From Halicephalobus mephisto (taxonomy: Eukaryota; Nematoda; Chromadorea; Rhabditida; Panagrolaimidae), in contig SWDT01000127.1 of NCBI GenBank assembly GCA_009193035.1, positions 124,001 to 188,000 on the forward strand: a stretch of 64,000 bases of DNA, read 5' to 3'. The notes below the pieces were generated by a model that was given only the letters and a program-made list of their open reading frames with translations, was not told the DNA's origin and did no database searches. Below are positions 22,683-37,981 of this stretch, one piece after another (positions within the stretch are counted from its first letter, which is position 1; each line of letters begins with the position of its first letter). Both the position numbers and the translations under genes were made by a program.

Positions 22683-22690
22683 TTATATAT
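22683..22690 (-). promoter_or_regulatory. TATA-like box and TTGACA/TGTCAA palindrome upstream
   Basis: The minus strand reads TATATAAA about 70 bp before the cysteine-rich ATG. Further upstream, TTGACAAGTGTCAA (22,725-22,738) forms an inverted repeat. The paralogue at 49 kb has the same combination. Confidence 0.45.
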
Positions 22691-22950
22691 CCTTCATTAA
22701 CCATAGTCCGATTATCGAAAAAATTTGACAAGTGTCAAAAAATCAGAATCAAGAACAGCTGTTCTGACATTTTTGCGAAAATTTTAGTAAAAAATAAACT
22801 GCGCAATGATCGGTTCCTCGTTCGTTTTTCGGACATTCTCCGATTTTGCAAGTTGTTTATTAGACTAATTTTAGAAATCCAGCTGATACAAGAAAGTTGT
22901 CATTCGAAATCACAAATGTTCAGGTTTTGGGATTAGTGTGTAGATGACAA

Positions 22951-23190
22951 AGTGGGAAATTTATATGTAAAGATTAGGAAAGTTAGGAGATTCATATATG
23001 AAAAATATAAAGATTAGGGATTTTAAGATATTCATATATGAGAAATATAAAGATTAGGAAAGTTAGGATATTCATATATGAGAAATATAAAGATTAGGGA
23101 TTTTAAGATATCCATATATGAAAAGTATAAAGATTAGGAAAGTTAGGATATTCATATATGAAAAGTATAAGCATTAAGAAGTTGGGAAAA
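22951..23190. repeat. Tandem array, exact 40-bp period, carrying TTCATATATG
   Basis: TTCATATATG (one copy TCCATATATG) recurs at 22,991, 23,031, 23,071, 23,111 and 23,151, exactly every 40 bp. Neighbouring units alternate between GATTAGGAAAGTTAGGATA and GATTAGGGATTTTAAGATA, giving an 80-bp higher-order unit. It occupies the spacer between the cysteine-rich gene and the alpha-tubulin 3' end. Confidence 0.85.
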
Positions 23191-23340
23191 TTGATAAAAA
23201 TTAGGAAATTTAAAATATCAAAATCGTTAAATTTATATGTGGAATATTAGAATTAGTAAATTTAGCAAGTTTATATATGGAAAACGTTAGAATTAATAGA
23301 TTTAGAAGATTTGTATATTAAAATCGGTAAGTTAAATAAT

Positions 23341-25929
<2,589 letters not shown>

Positions 25930-26292
25930 TTCAATTTTGAAATTTTTTGGAAAATGGCACAATAGAGAACCAAGTTGCTAGGTACACAGTCCAAAAATGA
26001 GGATCCTCGTCGTTCACAACTAGCAGAGGGAGGCTTCTTTTGAATCATTCATCTTCCGTTGCTACGGGTCATCCCGAATAAAGCCAGTCAAAAGCCCTAA
26101 ACCCCATAAAACATGCTAAACGACTTTGTCCAAAATTTTATGAAGCGTAATCACGACAATTTGATGAAATTCAACAAATTGAACTACATCAGCATTGAAA
26201 AAAGCATGCCAATAAATATTTAAAACATGGTCAATGCAAAAAGCAAAGCCAAAAATAAATAATATAAATCGTTCATTGGTTGGAAATTCAGC
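25930..26292. other. Spacer between tandem alpha-tubulin genes
   Basis: Promoter/leader of the downstream divergent tubulin and 3' UTR of the canonical one. No further gene or strong motif was noticed. Confidence 0.4.
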
Positions 26293-27734
<1,442 letters not shown>

Positions 27735-28262
27735 GATGCAAAGTTAGTAACTAAAAAATCCCATATAAAAACACATTTTTTAAACTCAAACAAATTCCAC
27801 TCAAAAACGATGAAATCATAAAAAAATACTCAACAAACTCTTCTAAAAACGATAAGAAAGTAAAGCTCTAATCAATGATAATGAATAACCAATAAAAGCA
27901 ATGAGCAACCAAGCGGAAATTGACTAAAAATGATGACGAGTCAATTCAAAGAGGAGAAGAGAAAATGCGCGGGTTCGTTTCACTCGCGCCACCCGGCAAG
28001 TTTTCGCGTTGAGATCACTTGGCTCATCCTCACTGACTGGTCCGACGCTCGCTCGCTCTCTGGATTTTTAGGCAACTCTTCACAGCGAAGTGGAGGGACC
28101 CAAGAGACTACCAATTTCTGTACAAAAAGCTAACATTCCTCCGAACAAATACCAGATGTTCCCCCAAGTTTCCTACCAAATAATTTTATGAATTTATAAA
28201 AATTCAACGGAATTAATCATACAATAAATGAGATCGTTAACAACAGACAATTAGCGGTGAAT
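27735..28262. other. Promoter of alpha-tubulin and 3' flank of HSP90
   Basis: About 530 bp without a reading frame of interest. A more GC-rich stretch (about 27,965-28,070, with CACTCGCGCC and CGCTCGCTCGCTCTC) may be core promoter of the tubulin gene. Confidence 0.4.
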
Positions 28263-30518
28263 TTAGTCAACTTCTTCCATACGAGAGGCATCGTCTTCGG
28301 CACCCTCAACCTTAACATCGGCGGCGGCTGTGGAAGGTTCAGCAACAGCTTCCTCCTCGTCGTCAGCAATGTCCAAACCGAGCTTGATCATTCTGTAGAT
28401 TCGGTCGGCGTGGCTCTGGGGCTCCTCAAGAGAGAAACCAGATGTCAGAAGAGAGGTTTCGAACAAGAGAACGATCAGATCTTTAGCGGCTTTGTCATCC
28501 TTGTCAGCAGCGATGCGGTCGCGGAGGTTCTTGATGATGGAGTGGTCTGGGTTGATTTCAAGATGCTTCTTAGAAGCCATGTATCCCATGGTAGAGGAAT
28601 CACGAAGAGCCTGGGCCTTCATAATTCTCTCCATGTTAGCGGACCATCCGTACTCGCTGGTGACAATACAGCAAGGAGAGTGCTCGAGACGGTTGGAAAC
28701 TGTGACTTTCTGGACCCTCTTGTCGAGGATGTCCTTCATGACCTTGCAGAGATCCTCATACTTGACCTTATCTTCCTCGAACTTCTTCTTCTCCTCCTCA
28801 GATTCAGGAAGCTCAAGTCCTTCCTTGGTGACGGAAACAAGCTTCTTGCCATCGAACTCCTTCAACTGCTGGACGCAATACTCGTCAATTGGGTCAATCA
28901 TGTAGATGACTTCGAATCCACGCTTCTTCACACGTTCAACAAAGGCAGAGTTGGCGACAACTTCACGGGATTCACCAGTGATGTAATAGATGGAGGTCTG
29001 GTTTTCCTTCATGCGGCTAACATACTCGCCAAGAGAGGACATCTCTTCTCCAGAAGTGGATGTGTAGTAACGGAGGAATTCAGACAACTTCTTGCGGTTA
29101 GTCGAGTCTTCGTGGATTCCGAGCTAAAAAGTACTCCGTAAACACCAGAAATACGACAAAAACCCACCTTCATGTTCTTGGAGAATTGTTCGTAGAACTT
29201 CTTGAAGTTATCCTTGTCTTCAGCAATCTCTTCAAAGAGTTGGATGCACTTCTTAACCAAGTTCTTGCGGATCACCTTCAAGATCTTGGATTGCTGGAGC
29301 ATTTCACGAGAAATGTTCAACGGCAAATCCTCAGAGTCGACAACACCCTTGATGAAGTTGAGGTATTCAGGCATGAGTTCTTCGCAGTTCTCCATAATGA
29401 AGACACGACGGACGTAAAGCTTGATGGCATTCTTGTTCTTCTTGTTTTCAAAGAGATCGAAGGGGGCACGCTGAGGAACAAAGAGAAGAGCGCGGAACTC
29501 AAGCTGACCTTCAACAGAGAAGTGCTTGACAGCCAAGTGATCTTCCCAGTCATTGGTCAAGCTCTTATAGAACTCAGCGTACTCCTCGTTGCTGATGTCA
29601 TCAGGGTTACGAGTCCAGATAGGCTTGGTCTTATTGAGCTCCTCATCCTCGAGGTACTTCTCCTTGATCTTCTTCTTCTTCTTTTTGTCTTCCTTGTCCT
29701 CATCGTCCTTAGCTTCCTCAACTTCAACACCATCCTCATTAACCTCCTTCTTGGTCTCTTCCTTGTCTTTCTTCTCCTCTTCCTCCTCGGCTTCGTCGTC
29801 GGAGACTTCCTTGTCACGTTCCTTCTCGACAACGAGCTTGATAGGATATCCGATGAACTGAGAGTGCTTCTTGACGATTTCCTTGATCTTACGCTCCTCA
29901 AGGTATTCAACTTGATCTTCCTTGATGTAGAGGGTGATCTTGGTACCACGGGTCAATTCGGGGTCGTTGGTTGGACGGATGACGAAAGATCCACCGGCAG
30001 ATGATTCCCACTGGTAGCATTCATCATCATTGTGCTTAGAAGTGACGGTAACACGGTCAGCAACCAAGAAAGCCGAGTAGAAACCGACACCGAATTGTCC
30101 AATCATGGAAATGTCAGCACCAGCCTAAAGAACGCCATAAAAACCATGTAAAGGTAAATCAGAAACCAACCTGAAGAGCTTCCATGAAAGCCTTGGTTCC
30201 GGACTTGGCGATGGTACCGAGGTTGTTGACGAGATCGGCCTTGGTCATACCAATACCAGTATCCATGATGGTCAAAGTCCTTTCGGCTTTGTTGGGAGTG
30301 ATCTTGATGAAGAGTTCTTTGCCAGAGTCCAATTCAGAAGGCTCAGTGAGGGCTTGGTAACGAATCTTGTCCAAGGCATCAGAAGAGTTGGAGATCAATT
30401 CACGAAGGAAGATCTCCTTATTGCTGTAGAAGGTGTTGATGATCAAGCTCATCAACTGGGCAATTTCTGCCTGGAAGGCGAAGGTTTCGCCGCCAGCTTG
30501 TTGCTGTTCGTCGCTCAT
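28263..30518 (-). CDS. daf-21: Cytosolic HSP90 (DAF-21 type)
   Basis: Exons 30171-30518, 29168-30124 and 28263-29123 give 721 residues. HSP90 is an ATP-driven chaperone for kinases and receptors. The N-terminal GHKL ATPase shows [23 protein letters not shown] and [12 protein letters not shown] Glu/Lys-rich charged linker follows (about 225-290). The middle domain carries [17 protein letters not shown] and [11 protein letters not shown]. The C-terminal dimer domain ends in MEEVD, the co-chaperone TPR-docking motif of cytosolic forms. A TTTGATTTCAG acceptor just before the ATG suggests a leader intron or trans-splicing. Two perfect heat-shock elements lie about 290-375 bp upstream. Confidence 0.97.
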
Positions 30519-30805
30519 CTTGAATCGTCGATCTGAAATCAAACAATTACTCTAATTAAGGGGGAAACCGGGAAATTACGAAATATTAAATTTTAGGCCA
30601 AAGGAAAATATGGGCAAAAAGCAAAAAATTGAACAGCAAAATTGATAGGGGATGATTATAAGGAACTGTATTAGGATTCAGAAAATGACTTCAGAAGCCA
30701 CGACTCGGAGAGAAAACAGAAAACGGCAACGCAGAAGCAGAACTAAAACTAAAACTGAAGGGGAGGGACTGAACGAAATGCTTTTCAATAGGAACAGGAA
30801 CGACT

Positions 30806-30820
30806 CGAAAGTTCTCGAAT
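30806..30820. promoter_or_regulatory. Heat-shock element 1 (three contiguous nGAAn units)
   Basis: CGAAAGTTCTCGAAT is a perfect GAA/TTC/GAA trimer with 5-bp spacing, the HSF-1 binding pattern, about 290 bp upstream of HSP90. Confidence 0.8.
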
Positions 30821-30877
30821 GCTCGGCAGGGAAAGAGAGCGAGCAACAGCTCGCGACAGACCGACCAGTTTTCCGAG

Positions 30878-30892
30878 GGAAACTTCGAGAAG
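30878..30892. promoter_or_regulatory. Heat-shock element 2
   Basis: GGAAACTTCGAGAAG forms a second perfect GAA/TTC/GAA trimer, 72 bp (measured start to start) from the first. It could also serve the divergent PRKRIP1 gene. Confidence 0.8.
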
Positions 30893-31263
30893 AATCTGGC
30901 CAATTCAGAGCGTTCATGTCTGCAACGTTGTAAAAACGATTGTTTCATGACTATTATCACTTAAGAAAGGGGTAACTGGTAAATAATGAAAACGAAAATG
31001 GAACAAATGGCAAAAGAAGATGAAAGTAATCGATTTTGAAATCCTGTAAAGAGTGCAATTTCGACATTTTAAGTTATAAACGTCGATTTCGAAATTATTG
31101 ACTGTTGGTGGATGTTGATACAAGTAGTTGTTTTGTAGATATGCTGTGGAGAGAAGGATTTGGGGATTTCGAGATTGGATCGACCAAACTCCAATTCTTG
31201 TTCTTTCGCTCTTCCGCGCGTTTCCTTCGTTTTTGTTTCTCCTTCATATAAAATTCCAGAACT

Positions 31264-31984
31264 ATGGATCCTCGGGAACGAAGACGCCAAACAATTAAAC
31301 AAATAGAGGAGGAAAGACGGGCCAAAACTGGCTATGATTTGTTCAGAATCCAGCTGAAACGGCTCGAAGATAACATTGTGAGTTTGCTTTCGCTTGTTGT
31401 TAACGATTCATATATGGATTTTACTTTTAGGATGTTCCAGTGCCTATTCCGAAGAGACAAAAGACTCCTTCTCCCCCACCACCCCCGGAAATGGTCAGGA
31501 ACGTCGTTGGATCTTCCGCCGCCGCAGGGTCTGCTGAATTCCACATTTACCGAAATAACAAGAGGAAAGAGGAAAACCGGCTTCGATTTCTCGAGTACAA
31601 GGATAAGAAGGAGGAGAAGGACAAAGAATACGAAGAGAAATATAGGATTATGAAAGAGGAAGAGGAACAAAAAAGAGCGAAGAAGCGAGCCAAGCGGTTG
31701 CGGAGGAAGCAGAAGCTGAAGCAGGCCAAAAAAGCTGTAAGTTTCATTTTAATAACGTTTAAATGATGTCATCTATTGAATTCCAGAAGAAAAAGAAGTC
31801 TCAGTCGGAATCAGAGGACGAAAGCGAGGATGACAGCGACAGTGATTCTGATGAAGGAACTAAAGAAGGTTCGAACTCTCCAAAGCAAGTTGCTGATCCC
31901 AAAGTTGCTAAAGAAGATAAATCAGCAGCAGATAAGGCTGAAGAAGACACTCCTGCTCCTCAAGACGATTCCTCAAATCAGTAA
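31264..31984 (+). CDS. PRKRIP1: PRKRIP1-like spliceosome-associated protein
   Basis: Three exons (31264-31377, 31431-31736, 31787-31984) give 205 residues. PRKRIP1 binds double-stranded RNA and PKR in mammals and is a component of the catalytic spliceosome. The family core is visible: MVRNVVGSSAAAGSAEFHIY followed by a very long charged helix (RNNKRKEENRLRFLEYKDKK, then KRAKKRAKRLRRKQKLKQAKK). The acidic Ser/Asp tail is low complexity. Intron 1 contains TTCATATATGGA near its acceptor. It is divergent from HSP90. Confidence 0.88.
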
Positions 31985-32922
31985 TTCTGATCTCTGAGAA
32001 TTTTGTTTTTTATTTACTCGGGTTTTGGTAAATGAACACGTTTTAAAATTTGAGCAGAAGTTACTTTGGATGATTATATTCAAAATTAGGCAAATTGGGG
32101 TTGTTAAAGTAAGTGTAACGCATATTTTCAGAGAAATATTGGGACTTTGGACATAACTAGAGATGGGAGGATGAATGTGAAGTTATGTAGTTTGTAATTT
32201 AGAAATTACTTTGATTTTTTTAAAAGTTATCAAACAATAAGGAAAATACTATAGTTTTTTGAATTTTATTAAATAATAGTGGAGATATTATAACTTTTTT
32301 TGAATTTCATTAATATTAAAGACATTGTAGTTTTTTTTTTAAATTTCATTAATATTGAAGACATTGTGGTTTATTTTTTTTGAATTTTATTAAATAATAG
32401 TAGAAATATTATAACTTTTTTTGAATTTCATTAACATTGAAGACATTGTAGTTTATTTTATTTGAATTTTATTAAATAGTAATGGAGATATTATAACTTT
32501 TTTTGAATTTCATTAATATTGAAGACATTGTAATTTATTTTTTCATGAGATTTGATGATTTTATAGCAGTTGTTATGAAAACAAGTCCTTTGGAAGAAGT
32601 TAAAACCTTTGATGTCGGGTGTCCTTGAGTCCATGATGACCTTGAAGCTGAGGTGTAAGAGGAATTAGCGTTCATAACGGAGTTGAAACAAGTGAAATCG
32701 ACTCTTGTCAAACATGCATGTTTCTTTTCAGACAAGATTGACCTTCAAAATCAAGATTTCCCGTGGAAAGAACTCCAGCTTTGAACACTTCTCTGACCTG
32801 GATTCAATCAAGAGAACTTCCAAATGACTTTTTCGATTGATTTCGAATTTGTTTTTTGACGAATTTAGTTGCCTAGGGGAATATCGGGATAATTGGCTTT
32901 AAACGTTTATTTCAGCGGGATC
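31985..32922. other. Spacer with tandem repeat, no gene recognised
   Basis: Includes the PRKRIP1 3' flank and the tandem array at 32,225-32,540. The segment 32,550-32,870 is less AT-rich but has no supportable splice-consistent coding frame. The acceptor TTTATTTCAG at about 32,914 belongs to the next gene. Confidence 0.45.
32225..32540. repeat. ~80-bp degenerate tandem repeat
   Basis: About four copies of a unit containing TTGAATTTCATTAATATTGA and AGACATTGTAGTTTATTTT, with GACATTGTAG/GG/AA words at about 32,321, 32,359, 32,440 and 32,523. Confidence 0.65.
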
Positions 32923-35900
32923 ATGGCGTTCGAGCGTTGGATCCAGAAGGGCTATCCGTCCCCTCGGGTAATCACCATCAACAGGACTGGATTTCCTTCC
33001 AGATCTTCGCCGAGCAGCTTCAACACGTCCAGTACCGAGATGCAGTACTCTTCCGAGAGCTACAGTACCGTCCAGGACGACCGGTTTCACCCAGAGTACG
33101 AGGACCCAGAGAACTTCTACGAAAAACCCCCCGAGGTGGTCGACAAAAAGGTAAGAAAAAAATAAAAAATAAAAAACTTAAAAATTAAAAAGTATTTTTC
33201 ATAACTTCGAAAATTAAATAATCCCCATTTAGATTTCGGTGTTCTTTAATTTTTTAACTTTACAATGTAGATGTTTATTTAGAAGATTTACCATAAGTAA
33301 AAAAAGTATATTATTTTTGGAATTTTTGAATTCCCGCGCAGACGAGCGAGATAGTGCAAAAGTGGAAAAAGTGGTAAATCTGGCAAATCAGTGTCGAAAT
33401 TGATTCGATTTTTCTTCTTATTTCTTCCATAATAATCCTAAAATGTTCTAAAACTACAAATTCCTGTTGAAATAATTTTATAAAGTTGCTTTTAATTTTT
33501 ACAACATTTTTAAAGGAGATTTTTGAATTCCCGCGCAGACGAGCGAGATAGTGCAAAAGTGGAAAAATTGGTAAACCTGGCAAATCAGTGTCAAAATCGA
33601 CCTGGTCCGTTATCACTCGCGCTCTCTTCCTCTCTCTCTCTCTCTCTCTCTCTCTATAACAATCCTAAAAATTCTAAAAACTTCTAGAAAATTGCATTGA
33701 AGGGATTTCGTAACAGCAATTATTTCTAATTTTTTACGATGACATGGTTCGAAAATTTTGCAATAACATGATTTAAATTTTTGAAACATAACGTAATTTT
33801 AAAGATGAAAAATATAAGACAAAAAACGATAATATTTGTGAATTACGAAATAACGAAAAATTCATAAAAATTAATTACTGATAAAACTTATTTTTTTATA
33901 AAATTTCTTTAAAGTTTGAATTTTTTTTAATTTTTGATTTTTTTTTGAATTTAAAAAATATTAAATTTTGATTTTTTTTTGGATTTTGAGTTTTAATTTG
34001 AATTTTTCCGAGTTCGAAATTGTTGTTAATTACTTGGTTGTCTTCCAGAAGGCCCCCAGTCCCCCTCCACTGCCTCCTCCCTTGATCCAGACGACGTTGC
34101 AGAAACTTGTAGGTAGCCAGACCCTCAGCCGACCCAGCAAGCCCGTGAGTTCCTTGACCTTATAATTATGCAAATCCAAAAACCCCAAAATCTGACGTAA
34201 TCCGGGTTTTTTGAATTGTGCGATTTCGGAAATTTGCCTCGATCAAGGTCACACATTGTCTCGTCGGATAATAATCTGAGATGACGACCCGGATTCAAAG
34301 GGACATATTTTCGGAGGAATCTCATTGAGCTCAGGTCAGGATGCAACCTCACATAGCTTCCAGATTTGACCGTTACATGGATCCCCAATTGAGATCCCGG
34401 AGTTTTGAGTTTAAATTTTTACAGAGAGAATCCAGATGTGGCCGCAAAATCAGTTTTATTTTAATTTTCCTATTTTTGCTAGCGGCAATTTTGGCTTTTA
34501 TTGCTGTTTTGTTTTTGTGGCAAAGTAAGAAAAACACCGAAATCCTCGGATCTGCCTCTGATACTGTAGAAACCGTTCCTCTGAACTCTCCAGTCGTGTC
34601 CAAGCCGAATTTCTCAAAACGGATAACAGAGCCCCTGATCTCGGCCAACACTTTGTTGACTTATCTCATAACCAAAAGAAAAATCTGTCTTTTCGAAGTC
34701 AGTTCTCTACAAGCAGAAGAGAGCAGGTATGTTTCATTTTTTTTAAAAATCAGGTCCTAAAAAGAAAATTAACTTTTTAAAATTAAACCCTAAAATCAGG
34801 TCCTAAAAAGAAAATTAATTTTTTAAAATTAAACCATAAAATCAGGTCCTAAAAAAATTAATTTTTTAAAATTAAATCCTAAAATTAGGTCTCGAAAAGA
34901 AAATTAACTTTTTAGAATTAAATCCTAAAATCAGGTCCTAAAAAGAAAATTAACTTTTTTACAATAACTTTCGCTTAAATTTAACTCCTAAAACGAAAGT
35001 TAATTTTTTAAAAATTAAATCTCAAAACGAAAATTTAAAAAAAATTAAATCCTAAAACGAAAATTTAAAAAAATTAAATCCTAAAATCAAGTCCCAAAAC
35101 GAACATTAATTTTTCACAAAAATTTTCTGCTTAAAATTAACTCCTAAAGCGAAAGTTAATTTCTTAATAATTAAATCTCAAAACGAAAATTAAAAAAAAA
35201 TTAAATCCTAAAACGAAAATTAATTTTAAAAAATTAAATCCTAAAATCAAGTCCCAAAACGAAAATTAATTTTTCACAAAAATTTTCTGCTTAAAATTAA
35301 CTCCTAAAGCGAAAAGTACTTTTTTGTCTGGAGCTAAATTTCGAAACGAAAACTTTAAATTTTGGAAAAATAAATTCCAAAATGAAAATTATTTTTTTAA
35401 TGAATTTTTTATAATTGGACTTTAAAGCAAAAACTACTTTTGCAATTTTTTCCAAAACTCAAGAGAATTCAATTTTCAGAAAAAGTTATTTTAAAAATAA
35501 AAATATTGCAAAATATCAAAAAGATTAATTTAACAAGAATTTTTAAATTAAGATCGAAAAATGCACAAATTTATATTTATACAATTTTTCAAATTTTTAT
35601 TTTTTTAAAATTGAAATTTTTAACGAAAAGTTATAAAAAATGGTCTTGATTGGAATTTTCAGAATTTTCCAGTTGAGATTTGAAAATGAAAAATTTAGTG
35701 TTTATATGATTTTACAAAGTTTTAAAATTACGTTATTATTAAAAATGAATATTTTTATTGTGAAGTTCCAAAAAATAGTCTCGACTAGAAAGTTTTAAAA
35801 AAATTTTTGTCGAGACCTGGAAGTGCAAAATTTAGTGTTTATATGATTTTACAAAGCTTTAAAATTATGTTATTATTAAAAATGAACATTTTTGTTGTGA

Positions 35901-37981
35901 AATTCCAAAAAATAGTCTCGACTGGAATTTTCAGAATTTTCCAGTTGAGACCTGGAAGTACAAAATTTAGTGTTTATATGATTTTACAAAGTTTTAAAAT
36001 TATGTTATTATTAAAAATGAACATTTTTATTGTGAAGTTCAAAAAAATAGTCTCGACTGGAATTTTCGGAATTTTCCAGTTGAGACCCAGAAGTGCAACA
36101 TTTAGTGTTTATGATTCTGTAAGGTTTCAAAAACATCCAATAGGTTCTAAAAAGTTCTGAAATCCTATATGGTAGTAACCTTAATTTAAAAAATCTTCAG
36201 AATCCAAAGTACTTTGTTCCTAATCTTAATCTTCTTTTAATCGACCCGGTGTTCACATTGATCTTGTTCTTAATCTTCGATCGAAAACTAAATGTCTTAA
36301 TTTCCCCATGGGATGATTCAGTTGCGTTTACGAGCTTTAGTAAATTTTTTGCAGAAAAATTTTTCGTTGCAAGAACTCTTCAATCTCGAAATGAAATTTT
36401 AACAATTTAAATTTTCTCAAAAACGAAAGTTTTTATTTTTCCGAAAACGAATTTTAAAAAATTTTAGAATTTTAGAATTTTAATTTTCTCAAAATGAAAG
36501 TTTTTGGATTTTTAAAATTTTTATTTTTCTCAAAATGAAGGTTTTTGATTTTTAAAATTTTTATTTTTTCTAAAACGAATTTTAAAAAATTTTTGAATTT
36601 TAAAATTTTTGTTTTTCTCGAGACGAAAGTTTTTGAATTTTTAAAATTTCTATTTTTCTCGAGACGAAAGTTTTTGGATTTTTAAAATTTCTATTTTTCT
36701 CAAAATGAAAGTTTTTGGATTTTTAAAATTTTGTTTTTCTCAAGACGAAAGTTTTTATTTTTCGTAAAATGAATTTTTTTAAATTTGAACATTTTAATTT
36801 TTTTGAAACGAAATTTTACAGTATTTTTTACTTTTTAGAATTGATTTTGAAACGGAACATATCCAATTAGCGAATCTCCTGTTTTTCAACAACTTGAGTC
36901 ATTCCGGGGTCCCCGTCCATCCCCTCCAGTTCCAGAGGTACATCCGGAACCTCGGGGTGGATAACGACTGCCACATCATCGTCTACGATAAAGGAGAACA
37001 AATTTGGGCCAGTTATGCTTTTTGGATCTTCAAACTTTTCGGTCATGAAAGGATCAGTTTACTCAACGGAGGATTTCCCGAGTGGAAAAGACTCCAACAA
37101 GCTCAGATGGGACCGTATCCCATTGCCATGGGCCCCGGCGGACTCACTGATTACGTAGGGGACTTCCAGGCCAGATGGACTGCCGAGTACATCACTGCAT
37201 TCGATGACGTCATCGCCAACTTCAACAAAAAGAAGTACGACATCGTGGACGCACAGAGTCCCGAGGTAAGTGGGGACTTCGCGGTGGGACAACAGAGAAC
37301 TCTCGAAAAGAAAATTTCAATCTTTTGCATTTTCTATAATAAACAATCAAAAATCTTCTTCGTGAAATTTTTCTAAAAAAAAATTAAAAATTTTAATTTT
37401 GTCAATTGCAAAAATCAAAAATCTTCGTGGTGGGATTTTTCTAGAGAAAAATTTTCCCAACACGAAAATTAAAAATTAAAATTTTGTCAATTGCAAAAAT
37501 TGAAAATCTTCGTGGTGGGATTTTTCTAGAAAAAATTTTTCCAACACGAAAATTAAAAATTAAAATTTTTCAGGAATATGACGGGACCGCCCAAGGAGCT
37601 ATCTTCGGCCACATTCAGGGAGCCATTAACATTCCTCCTGAGGAAATCCTCGACGTAGTCAACAACACTTGGTTAGATAAATCCGAAATGAGCAAGATCT
37701 TCGCCGATCACGGTCTCCAGATCACGAGACCAATCATTGTCTACTGCGGGACCAGTCTTCACGCTTCCATGGTCTGGCTCGCTCTCCACAGACTCAAATT
37801 CGACGCTACAGTATACTTCGGGAGCTGGCCGGAGTGGGTAATCAGAGCTCCGGATTACTTGAAGGTCATTCCAGAAGCTTCTGAATCCCTCCCCAATTCG
37901 AAGGAAAACCTGAGGAAAGCTCCAGATTCCCTCGCGAAGCCATCCGCCGTGCCCACTGCTCTACCGCCTCCGGGAAACTGA
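32923..37981 (+). CDS. Membrane-anchored tandem-rhodanese sulfurtransferase (MPST/TST family)
   Basis: Five exons (32923-33150, 34049-34144, 34335-34726, 36839-37265, 37574-37981) give 516 residues. MPST/TST enzymes transfer sulfur through a catalytic Cys persulfide. Residues 1-145 form a Tyr/Pro-rich tail (KAPSPPPLPPPL). One hydrophobic helix (about 146-169) and a spacer precede two rhodanese domains, the first with YIRNLGVDNDCHIIVYD and LFGHERISLLNGG. The active-site loop in the second is CGTSLHAS with Cys about 439, versus CGSGVT in human MPST. The predicted topology is type II with the enzyme outside the cytosol, unusual for this family. The joins all keep frame. The helix-to-rhodanese join spans a 2.1-kb repeat-filled intron and deserves transcript support. 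Confidence 0.85.
33311..33602. repeat. Direct repeat (~88 bp x2) with CCCGCGC core, then (TC)n
   Basis: 33,311-33,402 and 33,515-33,601 share TTGAATTCCCGCGCAGACGA, GCGAGATAGTGCAAAAGTGG and a CTGGCAAATCAGTGT end with few changes. A (TC)n microsatellite follows at about 33,629-33,656. All lie inside intron 1 of the sulfurtransferase gene. Confidence 0.8.
34740..35400. repeat. Degenerate AT-rich tandem repeats, intron 3 (left part)
   Basis: Recurring words TCCTAAAATCAGGTCCTAAA, AAAATTAACTCCTAAAGCGA and AAATCCTAAAACGAAAATT fill this half of the 2.1-kb intron. Confidence 0.65.
35640..36160. repeat. 135-bp tandem repeat with palindromic core
   Basis: TAGTGTTTATATGATT recurs at 35,696, 35,833, 35,968 and (shortened) 36,103, giving 137-, 135- and 135-bp spacing. 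Each junction carries GTCTCGACTGGAATTTTC...TTTTCCAGTTGAGAC, an imperfect hairpin. Related sequence sits in the PGAP3 intron at about 8.7 kb. Because 135 is divisible by three a repeated open frame appears (45-residue period), but nothing suggests it is translated. Confidence 0.8.
36360..36830. repeat. Degenerate repeats, intron 3 (right part)
   Basis: Words such as CTCAAAATGAAAGTTTTTGG and TTTTTAAAATTTCTATTTTT recur about every 50-60 bp up to the exon-4 acceptor. Confidence 0.55.

Noticed and set aside
28257..30004. Long plus-strand frames across HSP90
   Set aside because: Antisense frames kept open by biased codon usage in a highly expressed gene; the minus strand encodes complete HSP90.
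32535..32735. Minus-strand 66-codon frame
   Set aside because: No family, no splice signals, partly inside a tandem repeat edge.
35807..36160. Repeating 45-residue open frame
   Set aside because: A by-product of a 135-bp tandem repeat inside an intron; no start context or family.
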